From the NCBI RefSeq assembly GCF_024172165.1, contig NZ_JAMZEB010000002.1, forward strand, positions 1,571,501 through 1,635,500: DNA of 64,000 bases, written 5' to 3'. Source of the DNA: Nonomuraea thailandensis. Lineage in GTDB: Bacteria > Actinomycetota > Actinomycetes > Streptosporangiales > Streptosporangiaceae. The position numbers and the translations under genes are program-made. Under the pieces are notes generated by a model. That model ran no database searches, was not told the DNA's origin, and saw nothing but the letters and a program-made list of their open reading frames with translations. This document shows, one piece after another, positions 40,936-53,986 of the stretch (positions within the stretch are counted from its first letter, which is position 1; the number at the start of each line of letters is the position of its first letter).

Positions 40936-41979
40936 GTGATCTCCTTGCCGCTGCTGCCGACGTCGCTGGTCGGGAGCTACGCCCAGCCGGACTGGCTGAT
41001 CGACCGTGCCAGGCTGGCCGGGCGGTTCCCGCCGCGCGTACGGGCCCGCGAGCTGTGGCGGATCCCGCCGGAGCTGCTCGGCCAGGCCCAGGACGACGCC
41101 ACCGAGCTGGCGATCAGGGCGCAGGAGCGGGCCGGGCTGGACATCGTCACCGACGGCGAGATGCGCCGCGAGAGTTACTCCAACCACTTCGCGACCGCCC
41201 TGGAGGGCATCGACCTGGACAATCCGGGCACCGCCCTCGACCGCAGCGGCCATCCCAACCCGGTGCCGCGCATCGCCGGCCCCATCCGGCGGACCCGCCC
41301 GGTCGAGGTGGACGACCTGCTGTTCCTGCGCGCGCACACCGGCCGCGTGGTGAAGATGACGGTGCCGGGGCCGTTCACGATGAGCCAGCAGGCGCAGAAC
41401 GACCACTACCCCGACGCCGAGGCCGCGGCCATGGACTACGCGGCCGCGGTCAACGCCGAGATCCGCGACCTGTTCGCCGCGGGGGCGGACATCGTGCAGG
41501 TCGACGAGCCGTACATGCAGGCCAGGCCGGACGCGGCGCGCGCGTACGGGCTGGCCGCGCTGAACGCCGCCCTCGACGGGATCACCGGCATGACGGCCGT
41601 GCACATCTGCTTCGGCTACGCGGCGATCATCCACGAGCGGCCCGAGGCGTACTCGTTCCTGCCGGAGCTGGCCGGCTGCCCGGTGCGGCAGGTGTCGATC
41701 GAGACCGCGCAGTCGGGGCTGGACCTCGGGGTGCTGTCCGACCTGAAGGACAAGACGGTCATCCTCGGCGTGATCGACCTGTCCACGCCGGAGGTGGAGC
41801 CCGTCGAGGTGGTGGCGGGGCGGGTGCGCAGGGCGTTCGAGCGGATGCCGCCCGAGCGGATCGTCATCGCCACGGACTGCGGGATGAAGTACCTGCCCAG
41901 GCCGTCGGCGGAGGGCAAGATGCGGGCCATGGCGGGCGCCGCCCGCCTGCTGAGGGAGGAACTGGGCGGATCACGATAA
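40936..41979 (+). CDS. MetE-like cobalamin-independent methyltransferase (C-terminal type)
   Basis: A 347-residue protein equal to the catalytic half of MetE. All four zinc ligands can be placed: His and Cys in TAVHICFGY, Glu in VSIETAQSG, Cys in ATDCGMKYLPR. The N-terminal SLVGSYAQPDWLIDRARLAGRFPP and ERAGLDIVTDGEMRRESY are typical. Short MetE-like enzymes take methyl groups or alkyl thioethers from varied donors, so it may be methionine synthase, a coenzyme M-type transferase relative, or catabolic. GTG 40936 is chosen because GGAGG lies five bases upstream; GTG 40903 and 40921 are weaker. Confidence 0.87.
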   Translation: MISLPLLPTSLVGSYAQPDWLIDRARLAGRFPPRVRARELWRIPPELLGQAQDDATELAIRAQERAGLDIVTDGEMRRESYSNHFATALEGIDLDNPGTALDRSGHPNPVPRIAGPIRRTRPVEVDDLLFLRAHTGRVVKMTVPGPFTMSQQAQNDHYPDAEAAAMDYAAAVNAEIRDLFAAGADIVQVDEPYMQARPDAARAYGLAALNAALDGITGMTAVHICFGYAAIIHERPEAYSFLPELAGCPVRQVSIETAQSGLDLGVLSDLKDKTVILGVIDLSTPEVEPVEVVAGRVRRAFERMPPERIVIATDCGMKYLPRPSAEGKMRAMAGAARLLREELGGSR

Positions 41980-42060
41980 TTCCTGATGAATTTCCCGCCT
42001 GGACCAGGTGCTCCGCTTTAGGATCATGGCGCTGACCCCCTGATCCCATAGGAGCCCGGA

Positions 42061-42894
42061 GTGCCAGGAAGCGAGCAGGAGAGCGCGCCCAGCGGGATAG
42101 ACACCACCAAGCCGAGTGTCGCCCGCGTCTACGACTACATGCTCGGCGGCAAGGACAACTACGAGGTCGACCGCCACGTGGCGCAGGCCGCGTTGCGGAT
42201 CGCGCCGGACGCTCCCGAGGCCGCCCAGGCCAACCGGGAGTTCCTGCGCCGCACGGTGCGGTACCTGGCCGCCGAGGCGGGCATCCGGCAGTTCCTGGAC
42301 GTCGGTTCCGGCCTGCCCACGCAGGGCAACGTGCACGAGGTCGCCCAGGACGTCACCCCCGGCGCGCACGTCGTGTACGTCGACCACGACCCCATCGTGC
42401 TCGCCCACGGCCGGGCCCTGCTGGCCGTGGACGAGACCACCGCGATCATCGACGCCGACCTCCGCGAGCCCGAGAAGATCCTCGACGACCCGCGCACCCG
42501 CGCCCTCATCGACTTCGGCGAGCCGGTCGGGCTGCTGCTGTTCGCCATCCTGCACCACCTGAAGGACGAGGAGGACCCGGCCGGCCTCGCGGCCAGGCTG
42601 CTGCGCCCGCTGCCCACGGGCAGCCACGTGGTGATCTCGCACTTCCACAACCCGATGCAGGCCCACCCCGAGGTGTCGCAGCAGGCCTTCACGGCCGAGA
42701 AGCTCTTCAACGAGCACCTCGGCACCGGCCGGTGGCGCACCCACGAGGAGATCCTGGCCTTCTTCAACGGGCTCGAGCTGCTGGAGCCCGGCCTGGTGCC
42801 GCTCCCGGAGTGGCGTCCGGAGACCGGGGACCACCAGGCCGCGCCCGGCATCACCTACCACACCTTCGTCGGAGGCGTGGCGCGCAAGCCGTAG
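42061..42894 (+). CDS. SAM-dependent methyltransferase, Methyltransf_19 (DUF574), second copy
   Basis: A 277-residue paralogue of the protein at 29496-30329, with the same blocks: GIDTTKPSVARVYDYMLGGKDNYEVDR, FLDVGSGLPTQGNVHEVAQ, GVARKP end. GTG 42061 follows AGGAG. Identical length and high similarity across the whole protein point to a duplication or to recruitment from one family. Substrate unknown. It converges on the GH1 gene with a 9-base gap. Confidence 0.88.
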   Translation: MPGSEQESAPSGIDTTKPSVARVYDYMLGGKDNYEVDRHVAQAALRIAPDAPEAAQANREFLRRTVRYLAAEAGIRQFLDVGSGLPTQGNVHEVAQDVTPGAHVVYVDHDPIVLAHGRALLAVDETTAIIDADLREPEKILDDPRTRALIDFGEPVGLLLFAILHHLKDEEDPAGLAARLLRPLPTGSHVVISHFHNPMQAHPEVSQQAFTAEKLFNEHLGTGRWRTHEEILAFFNGLELLEPGLVPLPEWRPETGDHQAAPGITYHTFVGGVARKP

Positions 42895-42903
42895 ACCGGC
42901 GGG

Positions 42904-46575
<3,672 letters not shown>

Positions 46576-46579
<4 letters not shown>

Positions 46580-48582
46580 GCGAGGGCGACCTCCGGGCGC
46601 AGGGCGGCGACCGCGCGGGGCGCCAGCGTGACGTGGCCCTCGGCGGGGGAGCCGGTCAGCAGGTCCACGCCCGGATCGGGGATCGGCACCCGCACGGTGG
46701 TGGCGCCGTGGTTGAGCAGGAACAGCACCTCTCCCCGGCGCACCGCCTCGACGCCCGGCGGCAGCTCGTCCAGCACGCCGGACACGCCCGCGTCGGCCAG
46801 CACCCGCCCGGCGAGGCTCGCCAGCGCGTCCGGCCCGGGCATCGTGCCCACGTACCAGGCGACGCCCTCCCCGGAGCGGTGCCGCAGGATCGCCGGCTCG
46901 CCCGCCAGGTCGCCGCCGGCGAACTCGGCCACCACCTCGGCGCCGTCGGAGCGCAGCAGCTCGGTCCAGCTCTCCGCCTGGAAGGCGGCCCCGCCGTCCC
47001 ACCGGCAGGCCACCGGACCGGACGCGGGCAGCCACTCCTCGCCGGAGGCGCCCAGCACCTCACGCAACGGGGCCGGGAACCGCCCGGTCCTGATGTGCGC
47101 GTTCGGGTCCACGACGCCGGAGAACGGGCCGACCACCAGCACGCCGCCGCCGTTCACGTACGCGGTCAGCGCCGCGGCGTCCCGGTCGCCGACGAGGAAC
47201 AGGTTCGGCACCACGACCAGCGCGTACGCCGACAGGTCCGCGTCCGGCGGCACCACGTCCACGCTCACCCCGCGCTCGAAGAACGGCACGTAGTAGCTCA
47301 GGAGCTGGTCCACGGCGTTGAGCCGGTCGCTCGGCCGCCCGCGGTCCTCCAGCGCCCACCAGCTCTCCCAGCCGAACACCATCGCCACCCGCGCCGGCAC
47401 CGGCTCGCCCGCGACCCCGGCGAGGCGGCGCAGCTCCTGCCCGTGCTCCCGCACCGCGGCGTGCAGCTGCGTGTCCGCGCCCGCGTGCGGCACCATCGCG
47501 GCGTGGAAGCGCTCGGCGCCGAACCGGGAGGCCCGCCACTGGAAGTAGCACAGCCCGTCCGCGCCCCGCGCGACCGCCTGCAGCGACTCCAGCCGGAACT
47601 GGCCGGGCGGCTTGGGCAGGTTGTGCTCACGCCAGTTGACGGCGCTCGTCGACTGCTCCATCAGCAGCCACGGCCGCCCGCCCGCCAGGCCGCGCATGAG
47701 GTCGTGGGTGAGCGCCGTCCTGGCGGGGGTGAGCGGGTGGCCCGGCTCCGGGTAGCAGTCGTTGGAGACCACGTCCTGCTCGCCGGCGAACGACCAGTAG
47801 TCCACCCGCTTGAAGAAGCCCATGAAGTTCGTGGTGACGGGGACGTCCGGGGTGCGGGCGCGCAAAATGTCGCGCTGCTCGCGGAAGTGGGCGAGCAACT
47901 CGCCCGAGCAGAAGCGCCACCAGTCGAGGCGCTGGGTGGGGTTGATGATGTACGGGGCGCGGCGCGGCGGCACCACCTCGGCCCAGTCGCCGTACCCCTG
48001 GCTCCAGAACGTGGTGCCCCACGCCTCGTTGAGCGTGGCCAGGTCGCCGTAGCGCTCGCGCAGCCAGGCGCGGAACGCCCCGGCGGACTCGTCGCAGTGG
48101 CAGACCTCGCCGTACTCGTTGCCCACGTGCCACATCGCCAGCGCCGGATGGGCGGCGTACCGGTCGGCCAGGGCCGTCGTGATCGACTGGGAGCGCTCCC
48201 GATACAGGCCCGAAGAAGGGCAGAACTGGTTGCGGGAGCCGTACCAGAGCCGGTGCCCGCCCTCGTCCACGGGCAGCGTCTGCGGCCAGCGGTGGCCCAG
48301 CCACGGCGGCGGCGAGGCCGTCGGGACGGCCAGGTCCACGGCGATCCCGTGCTCGGCCATGAGGTCGAGCACCCGGTCCAGCCAGCCGAAGTCGTGCCTG
48401 CCCGGCTCCGGCTCCAGCCGCGCCCAGCTGAACACGCCGACCGTGACCAGGTTGACCCCGGCGGCCCGCATCAGCTCGGCGTCCTGCTTCCACACCTCCT
48501 CCGGCCACTGCTCCGGGTTGTAGTCGCCGCCGAACAGCAGCCCGCGGCCCTCGGTCAGCGTGTGCATCCCCGGCCTCACCAT
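46576..48582 (-). CDS. GH42 beta-galactosidase (second)
   Basis: The 668-residue enzyme is parallel to the GH42 at 35283 but clearly different. Acid/base Glu in MWHVGNEYGEVCHCDES (with the zinc Cys), nucleophile Glu in WLLMEQSTSAVNW. In this operon a beta-galactosidase would remove the terminal galactose of xyloglucan side chains before the alpha-xylosidase acts. ATG 48582 or GTG 48579 overlap the LacI stop. Confidence 0.92.
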
Positions 48583-49607
48583 GTGCCCCCTTCACGCGGT
48601 GGCGCGGAGCTGTCCCCGACCACCAGACGGCAGGGCAGCAACCGCCGCTGCGGCCCGCCCTGCGACTCCTCCTGCAACCGGTCGATGAGCATGCGGGCGC
48701 CCAGCCGCCCCAGCTCGGCGCTGGGCGGCTCCAGCGTCGTGAGGCGGGGATGGAACATCCCGGCCACCCGCGCCGACGACAGCACCAGCAGCAGCGTCAG
48801 ATCCTCCGGGATGCGCCGGCCGTGCCGCGCCACGGCCGCGATCACGCCGACCGCCGCGTGGTCGTCCATCACGGCCAGCGCCGTCACGTCCGGGTGGGCG
48901 CCGACCAGGTCCTCGAACGCCTTGCCGCCGTCCTCGGCCGAGCCGGGGCGGTATCCGCCCACGTACGCGAGGCCGGCCTCCCGCGCGGCCCGCTCGAACT
49001 CCGCGCCGGCGCGGATCGCGGGCCCGTACCGGGCGGCGTGCGTGTCCTCGGAGAGGTTGAAGAAGGCCAGCTTGCGATGCCCCAGCCCGGCCACGTGCGC
49101 CACCGCGTCCCTGGCCGTCGCGGCGAAGTCGATGTCGGCGTAGTCGGTCTCACCCGGCTCGCGCGTCCGCCCGATCATCGCGAACGGCACGCCCGACCCC
49201 GCCAGGAACGCCGGCCGCTCGTCGTCCAGCCCGACCTCCATCAGCAGCACCCCGTCCACCAGCCCCAGGCCGGTGAGGTGCCGCAGCTCCTCGATGGGGT
49301 CGGCGCTCTCCGGGGACAGCAGCAGGTGATACCCCAGCTCGCTGGCCGCCTCGGCGGCGCCGGTGGCGAACTGCATCTCGGTCAGCCCGAACCCGCTGCG
49401 CGGGGCGGGGAACAGCAGGGCCAGGATGCGGGTGCGCTTGCTCTGCAGGCCGCGGGCCAGCACGTTGGGCCGGTACCCGAGCTCGGTGGCGGCCCGCTCG
49501 ACCCGACGCCTGGTGGCCGCGGCCACGGGGCGGGTGCCGTTGAGCGCGGCGGACGCGGTGCTCACGGCGACCCCGGCACGCTCGGCCACGTCACGCAGAG
49601 AGGTCAT
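48576..49607 (-). CDS. LacI-family repressor of the GH42-GH31-GH1 operon
   Basis: A 343-residue regulator from ATG 49607 (GGAG upstream). The HTH is MTSLRDVAERAGVAVSTASAALNG with hinge ATRRRVERAATELGYRPNVLARGLQS. It is the first gene of its operon, and a perfect palindromic operator sits at the transcript start (49635-49646). Negative autoregulation with co-control of the glycosidases is therefore expected. Confidence 0.92.
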   Translation of the reverse strand: MTSLRDVAERAGVAVSTASAALNGTRPVAAATRRRVERAATELGYRPNVLARGLQSKRTRILALLFPAPRSGFGLTEMQFATGAAEAASELGYHLLLSPESADPIEELRHLTGLGLVDGVLLMEVGLDDERPAFLAGSGVPFAMIGRTREPGETDYADIDFAATARDAVAHVAGLGHRKLAFFNLSEDTHAARYGPAIRAGAEFERAAREAGLAYVGGYRPGSAEDGGKAFEDLVGAHPDVTALAVMDDHAAVGVIAAVARHGRRIPEDLTLLLVLSSARVAGMFHPRLTTLEPPSAELGRLGARMLIDRLQEESQGGPQRRLLPCRLVVGDSSAPPREGGTW

Positions 49608-49634
49608 GAGGCTCCGGGGACCGTTTTGGCGAGT

Positions 49635-49646
49635 CGAAACGTTTCG
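49635..49646. promoter_or_regulatory. Perfect LacI-type operator
   Basis: CGAAACGTTTCG is a perfect 12-base palindrome with the central CG of LacI-family sites. It covers the predicted +1 of the leftward promoter. Confidence 0.88.
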
Positions 49647-49650
49647 CACC

Positions 49651-49680
49651 ACGCTAAAGTCCGTTTTATTGGGATGTCAA
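49651..49680 (-). promoter_or_regulatory. Promoter of the LacI-GH42-GH31-GH1 operon
   Basis: Read leftwards, TTGACA (49680-49675) and TAGCGT (49656-49651) are 18 bases apart. The operator follows five bases downstream of the -10. Confidence 0.75.
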
Positions 49681-49716
49681 TGGGATGGATTCGGATGACC
49701 GGAAACTACCGATCGG

Positions 49717-50322
49717 TCACAACCAGCCGCGCTCGCGGCCGTACATGAGGGCTTCCATGCGGTTCTTCACATGCAGCTTCGCGTACAGGTCGCTGAGCTG
49801 CCTGAACATCGCCCGCTCCGAGTAGCCGACCTCGTCCGCGAGCCGGCCCACGGTCGTGCCCTGGGAGAGCCTGCGCAGCCACTCGATCTCCCGCGCGGAC
49901 GGCACACCCCCGGCCCGCCCTCCGGCCGCCCGCGCCACCAGTGCCCGCACGACCCCGGCCGGCAGCAGGCTCGTGCCCCGCACGGCCGCCTCGACCACCT
50001 GGCGCACCGCCTCCGGCCGCGCGTCGCGCGGCACCGCTCCCACGGCGCCCGCGGTGAGCGCGTTCACGTACGTCTCCTCGCCGGCCTCGTCGAGGACCGC
50101 GATCACGAGCAGGCCGGGCTCGGCCTCGACGAGCTGGGACAGCAGCGACCAGTCCGCGGCCGAGCCGAGCGTCAGCAGGACGGCGGCCGGCCGCTCCTTG
50201 CCCCGGGCCCAGGTGAGCAGGTCGTCGGGCTCGTCCACGCGGCGCCCGTCGCCGTCCAGGGTCGCCTTGAGTCCGCGCCGGAAGACGGGCAGCGGATCTG
50301 AGACGGCGATCCGGATCGACAT
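49717..50322 (-). CDS. LuxR-family response-regulator-like protein
   Basis: A 201-residue protein with an N-terminal receiver-like region (IRIAVSDPLPVFRRGLKATL, AAVLLTLGS) and a C-terminal LuxR HTH (SAREIEWLRRLSQGTTVGRLADEVGYSERAMFRQLSDLYAKL). The receiver lacks the usual acidic pair with a clear phospho-Asp: LLTLGS occupies the Asp position, so it is probably an atypical regulator not phosphorylated by a kinase. ATG 50322; the in-frame ATG at 50364 adds 14 residues. It is divergent from the small membrane-protein gene. Confidence 0.82.
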   Translation of the reverse strand: MSIRIAVSDPLPVFRRGLKATLDGDGRRVDEPDDLLTWARGKERPAAVLLTLGSAADWSLLSQLVEAEPGLLVIAVLDEAGEETYVNALTAGAVGAVPRDARPEAVRQVVEAAVRGTSLLPAGVVRALVARAAGGRAGGVPSAREIEWLRRLSQGTTVGRLADEVGYSERAMFRQLSDLYAKLHVKNRMEALMYGRERGWL

Positions 50323-50549
50323 GACCGTGAGCGCCTCCTGGCCTGCCGTGCCGACGTGTCCCATACCGCGATCGTCGAGTCTGCCAGACGATCACGACGC
50401 GGCCCGCACAATGCGGTCATGTTCGTGCTGAACGTGACGTCATGTGACGGGATCCCGCCGCCCAACTCCGTCATAGACCTGCCCGACCTGGGCTTTTACC
50501 GTGCAGGGCGGGGAGCTTCGGGCGAAGCTCCGCAGGAGGGGGAACGGAC

Positions 50550-50756
50550 ATGGTCGATGGCCACGACAGGCCTCCTTGGGATCGTTCCAGGGTGCCGGAG
50601 GAGCAGCCGCACCGGCCGCAGCAGGAGACGCCGGAGCAGCAGCGGGAACGGGAGGAGGAGGAACGCAGGAAGGGGGCGCCCGTCGGCTGCCTGCTCATGG
50701 CCGGCCTGATGTCGCTGGCCGCCGTGGCGCCGATCCTGCGCGTCATCACCACGTAG
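50550..50756 (+). CDS. Small single-pass membrane protein
   Basis: A 68-residue protein: a Pro/Gln/Glu/Arg-rich N-terminal half (DRPPWDRSRVPEEQPHRPQQ, then REREEEERRK) and one hydrophobic helix near the C-terminus (GCLLMAGLMSLAAVAPILRVI). AGGAGGGGG lies at the right distance before ATG 50550, which supports translation. No family known. It converges on the TIR-protein gene (31-base gap). Confidence 0.6.
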   Translation: MVDGHDRPPWDRSRVPEEQPHRPQQETPEQQREREEEERRKGAPVGCLLMAGLMSLAAVAPILRVITT

Positions 50757-50787
50757 GAGCCGCCTGAGGAGAGGATCGCCACGGCCT

Positions 50788-53700
50788 TCAAAGGCCGGCG
50801 GCCGCCCGGCGGATCTCCGCATACCCGTCGGCGCGCGCGTCGATGGCCAGCTTGTCCAGCAGGAGCAGACTGCGCTGCACGGCGCCGCGGGCGCGGGTGA
50901 TCCGCCGGGCCGCCTGGTAGGCGGCGATGGCGAGGTCGGTCTGGTCCGGCCCGCCGCACCGGGTGAGCCCGTACAGCACGAGACCCTCCGTCTCCAGCAC
51001 CTGGAAGGCCTCGCTCTCCCGCTCCAGCAGCGTGCGCGCCCGCAGATGGGCCTCCAGGAACGCCTCACGCGCGTCACGGTTCTCACCGAGCCGGTAGGCG
51101 GTGATGCCCTTCACCGCGAACGCGGTCATCGAGCCCAGGCCCAGCCCGTAGTGGACGGCTGTGTCGGCGGCGTGCCACGCCTTCTCGAGCTGCGCGCCGC
51201 ACAGGTGGGCCAGTGCCAGCGTCCTGTTGGCCTCGCACGTCAGCTGGACGTCACGCGTCTGGGTCGCCAGCTCGGCGGCCTCGCCCGCCGGTTTCAGGGC
51301 CCGTTCCCAGCCGTCGCCGGCGATGTGCACCTCGGCCTGCTCGCCGAACAGGTGCCCGCGCAGGACGTACTCGTCGGACGGCACGACGGCCAGGCCTCGC
51401 GCCACGTGCTCCAGAGCCTCGACGCCGCGGCCGAGCGCGGTCAGCTGCACGGCCAGGTTCAGGTGCAGCTGCGCTTCGAGCCGGCGGTCCGGACCCTCCT
51501 GCGGCATGCGGGCGAGGAGCTCTTCGTACTGTTTGACGGCCTCGTCGAGCAGGCCCTTCCTGGACAGGCAGCGAGCGTGGCCGAGGGCGGCCATCACCTC
51601 CTGGGGGAAGAGCCGCCGCTCGCGCGCCTCCTGCTGCGCGCGCGTGTAGTCGCCGATGGCCGCCTCCGTCAGCCCCAGCTCCTGACGGACGGTGCCGAGG
51701 TTGATGCCCACGATGATCCGCGCCTCCGGCTGCGGCGAGGCCGCGGCCAGTTCCTGCGCCGACTCCAGCGCGGCGAGCGCCTGCCGCGCGCGGCCCTGCT
51801 GCGTGTGGGCGTCCGCGAGCCCGAGATAGTTGTTCATCTCCAGGCGCGGCGCGCCGAGCCTGCCCTCCAGCTCCTGCCGCCAGTTGCTCAGCACGCTGCT
51901 GTAGCCCCAGCGGCTCAGCCGCTCCTCGTCCACCGCGTCGATCAGCTTGTTGGCGGCCTGCAGGTCGCCCGCCCGCATCAGCAGGCGGATCTCGGCGAAC
52001 TCGGCGTGCAGGTCGTCGATGGAGCCCACGACGCGCTTGCGGGTTCCGACGAAGTACTGCGCCGCCCGCCGGCACAGGGCCAGCCTGGTCACCTTCGGGG
52101 TGCCGCTCTCCTCGCCCTCCCCGGGGCCGCCCGGCGGGATGCCGGCCAGGATGAACTCGCCGTCCGGCGACGGCGGCAGGTAGAAGCGCTCGCCGTACTG
52201 GCGGATGAGCTGTCTGCCCGCCAGCCGCCGCAACGCCGGCTCGCTGACGAAGCCCGGGAGGTAGTCCTCCAGCACGAAGTCCACCGCCGAGGGCAGGACG
52301 GGGTGCTCGTAGGCGGCGAGCACCTGCAGGATCCGCTGGTCGGCGGCTTCGAGCCCGTTGAACACGAGCCCGATCAGCACCTCCAGGACATCCTGGGCCC
52401 CCGTCAGGTCGTCCAGCAGCTTCAGCAGGGACGGCGTCCGGCCCTCGCGCAGGATCGTCGCGATGGCCTCCAGCGCGCGCGGGCTGCCGCCGGTGAGCCG
52501 CCAGACGCGCGTCAGATGCTCTTCCGGCGCCGAGCTCAGCCCGCAGGCGCCGTCCTCGTCGAGCGCGCGCAGGAAGCTGCGGCTGTCCTCCAGGGGGAGC
52601 CCCTTGTCGAGCTGGAGCCCGACCGCGGAGGTCGGATTGGCGGCCAGCAGCAGCTCCGGCAGGTCCTGGGCGACCAGGATCAGCTTCACGCGGTGGTTGC
52701 TCCGGCGCAGCAGCGTGTCGACGATCTCGGCCAGCTCCGGATCGCGGATCCGGCCGGCGGCGTCGAGCAGCGCCCCGGCATCGTCGATCACCACGACGGT
52801 CAGCCCGGCCAGCGCCGCCAGGACCTCTTCCAGCTTGTCGTAGACGGTACGTGAAGGGTTGCTCAGCCCTGTCTCCGGACTCTCCAGCCGGGCGCGGGCC
52901 GCCGGGTCCACCACCGCCCTGCCGAGCTCCTCCAGCAGGACCGACGCGGTGATGGGGCGGGTCCCGTACGCGGGCAGGTAGACGAAGGCGCCGATGCGCG
53001 GTTCGAGCTCGCTGCCCCGCAGGTTCTCCCGCCACTGGGAGATCATGGCGGTCTTGCCGTTGCCGCTGCGGCCCGCGATGGCCACGAGCCGCACCTTCGG
53101 ATCACGCAGCCGGTCCTGCAGGAAGCGGATCTGCGGGGACCGGTTCCTGAAGCGGTTGCGCATCATCGGCGGCGGATGGTTCACGCAGCGCAGGCCGGAG
53201 GAGTCGTCGGGCTCGGCCACGCCCGCGCGCTCCCGCTCCTGACCGCGCTTGATCTCGGCCTCCTGACGAAGCAGGGAGCCCTGAGGATCCCGCGCGCGTC
53301 GTTCCGCCTCACGCCACCGGTCCTCGATCGCCCGCACCTCGGTCTCGTGCCGCGGCCGGTCCTGCTCCGGCGCCCGCTCCAGGGCGCGCCGCGCCAGGCG
53401 CAGCTTCTCGTCGAGCACCTCGAACTTCGCCTGGGGGCTCATCAGCTTGTCGACCTCCCGGCGCAGCTCGTCCCAGATCTCCTCGACGCCCGTCGTGCAG
53501 TGGAGCGGCTGATACCCCTGCAGGAGGAGCGAGAAGTCCACGCCCGGATGCACGATCAGCGGAATGATGCGCTTACCGGTGTCCTTCGCGTACTGGAGCT
53601 CGCTGGTGCACCAGTCGCTGTGCGGGCTCTGCCTGGTCACGAGGAAGAGGATCAGCTCGGCCGGCTGGAGGTGCTTCATCAACTCGGGGTAGAAGGGGTA

Positions 53701-53826
53701 GCCGAGGTTGCGTTCGGTGTAGATCCATGACGTCACGAAGGGCACCTGGTTGAGCCGCTCGTTGAGGTCGTGGGCGAACGCCTCGCCGTCGTGCGTGAAG
53801 GAGATGAAGACGAGCAGAGGGTCCAT
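50788..53826 (-). CDS. TIR-domain NTPase with C-terminal TPR repeats
   Basis: A 1012-residue protein built like an immune receptor. Residues 1-130 are a TIR domain (LLVFISFTHDGEAFAHDLNERL, SPHSDWCTSELQYA); the Glu of CTSE (residue 77) is where the NADase glutamate sits. A charged coiled-coil-like stretch covers about 130-215. An NTPase of STAND type follows, with Walker A IAGRSGNGKTAM (about 247-258) and Walker B LTVVVIDDAG (about 342). From about 630 come repeated helical TPR units (AHTQQGRARQALAALESAQEL, NLAVQLTALGRGVEALEHVARGL). In such proteins ligand sensing by TPR/NTPase triggers TIR cleavage of NAD. It is encoded last in the island, 160 bases after the SLOG gene. Confidence 0.85.
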   Translation of the reverse strand: MDPLLVFISFTHDGEAFAHDLNERLNQVPFVTSWIYTERNLGYPFYPELMKHLQPAELILFLVTRQSPHSDWCTSELQYAKDTGKRIIPLIVHPGVDFSLLLQGYQPLHCTTGVEEIWDELRREVDKLMSPQAKFEVLDEKLRLARRALERAPEQDRPRHETEVRAIEDRWREAERRARDPQGSLLRQEAEIKRGQERERAGVAEPDDSSGLRCVNHPPPMMRNRFRNRSPQIRFLQDRLRDPKVRLVAIAGRSGNGKTAMISQWRENLRGSELEPRIGAFVYLPAYGTRPITASVLLEELGRAVVDPAARARLESPETGLSNPSRTVYDKLEEVLAALAGLTVVVIDDAGALLDAAGRIRDPELAEIVDTLLRRSNHRVKLILVAQDLPELLLAANPTSAVGLQLDKGLPLEDSRSFLRALDEDGACGLSSAPEEHLTRVWRLTGGSPRALEAIATILREGRTPSLLKLLDDLTGAQDVLEVLIGLVFNGLEAADQRILQVLAAYEHPVLPSAVDFVLEDYLPGFVSEPALRRLAGRQLIRQYGERFYLPPSPDGEFILAGIPPGGPGEGEESGTPKVTRLALCRRAAQYFVGTRKRVVGSIDDLHAEFAEIRLLMRAGDLQAANKLIDAVDEERLSRWGYSSVLSNWRQELEGRLGAPRLEMNNYLGLADAHTQQGRARQALAALESAQELAAASPQPEARIIVGINLGTVRQELGLTEAAIGDYTRAQQEARERRLFPQEVMAALGHARCLSRKGLLDEAVKQYEELLARMPQEGPDRRLEAQLHLNLAVQLTALGRGVEALEHVARGLAVVPSDEYVLRGHLFGEQAEVHIAGDGWERALKPAGEAAELATQTRDVQLTCEANRTLALAHLCGAQLEKAWHAADTAVHYGLGLGSMTAFAVKGITAYRLGENRDAREAFLEAHLRARTLLERESEAFQVLETEGLVLYGLTRCGGPDQTDLAIAAYQAARRITRARGAVQRSLLLLDKLAIDARADGYAEIRRAAAGL

Positions 53827-53933
53827 GGTCCTCGCCGTTCAGAATCGAGCGGATCGCGGCGCGCATGTGCCGGCCCGTGGCAGTGCCCTGCCACCGAGCC
53901 CCGTTCCTCCCCGATACCTCAGAGACTAGAGCG

Positions 53934-53964
53934 GGCCCGGCCGCGGGGCCACTAGGGCCGGGCC
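53934..53964. terminator. Hairpin between SLOG and TIR genes
   Basis: GGCCCGGCC (53934-53942) and its reverse complement GGCCGGGCC (53956-53964) enclose 13 bases. It lies in the 160-base gap of the island and may end or attenuate the upstream transcript, separating TIR expression from the rest. Confidence 0.45.
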
Positions 53965-53986
53965 TAGGAATCACCCTAGGAAGGTG

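Noticed and set aside
46633..49143. 836-codon plus-strand frame
   Set aside because: Antisense shadow of the GH42 and LacI genes; no recognisable motif.
51046..52854. 602-codon plus-strand frame
   Set aside because: Antisense to the TIR-NTPase-TPR gene, low-complexity composition.
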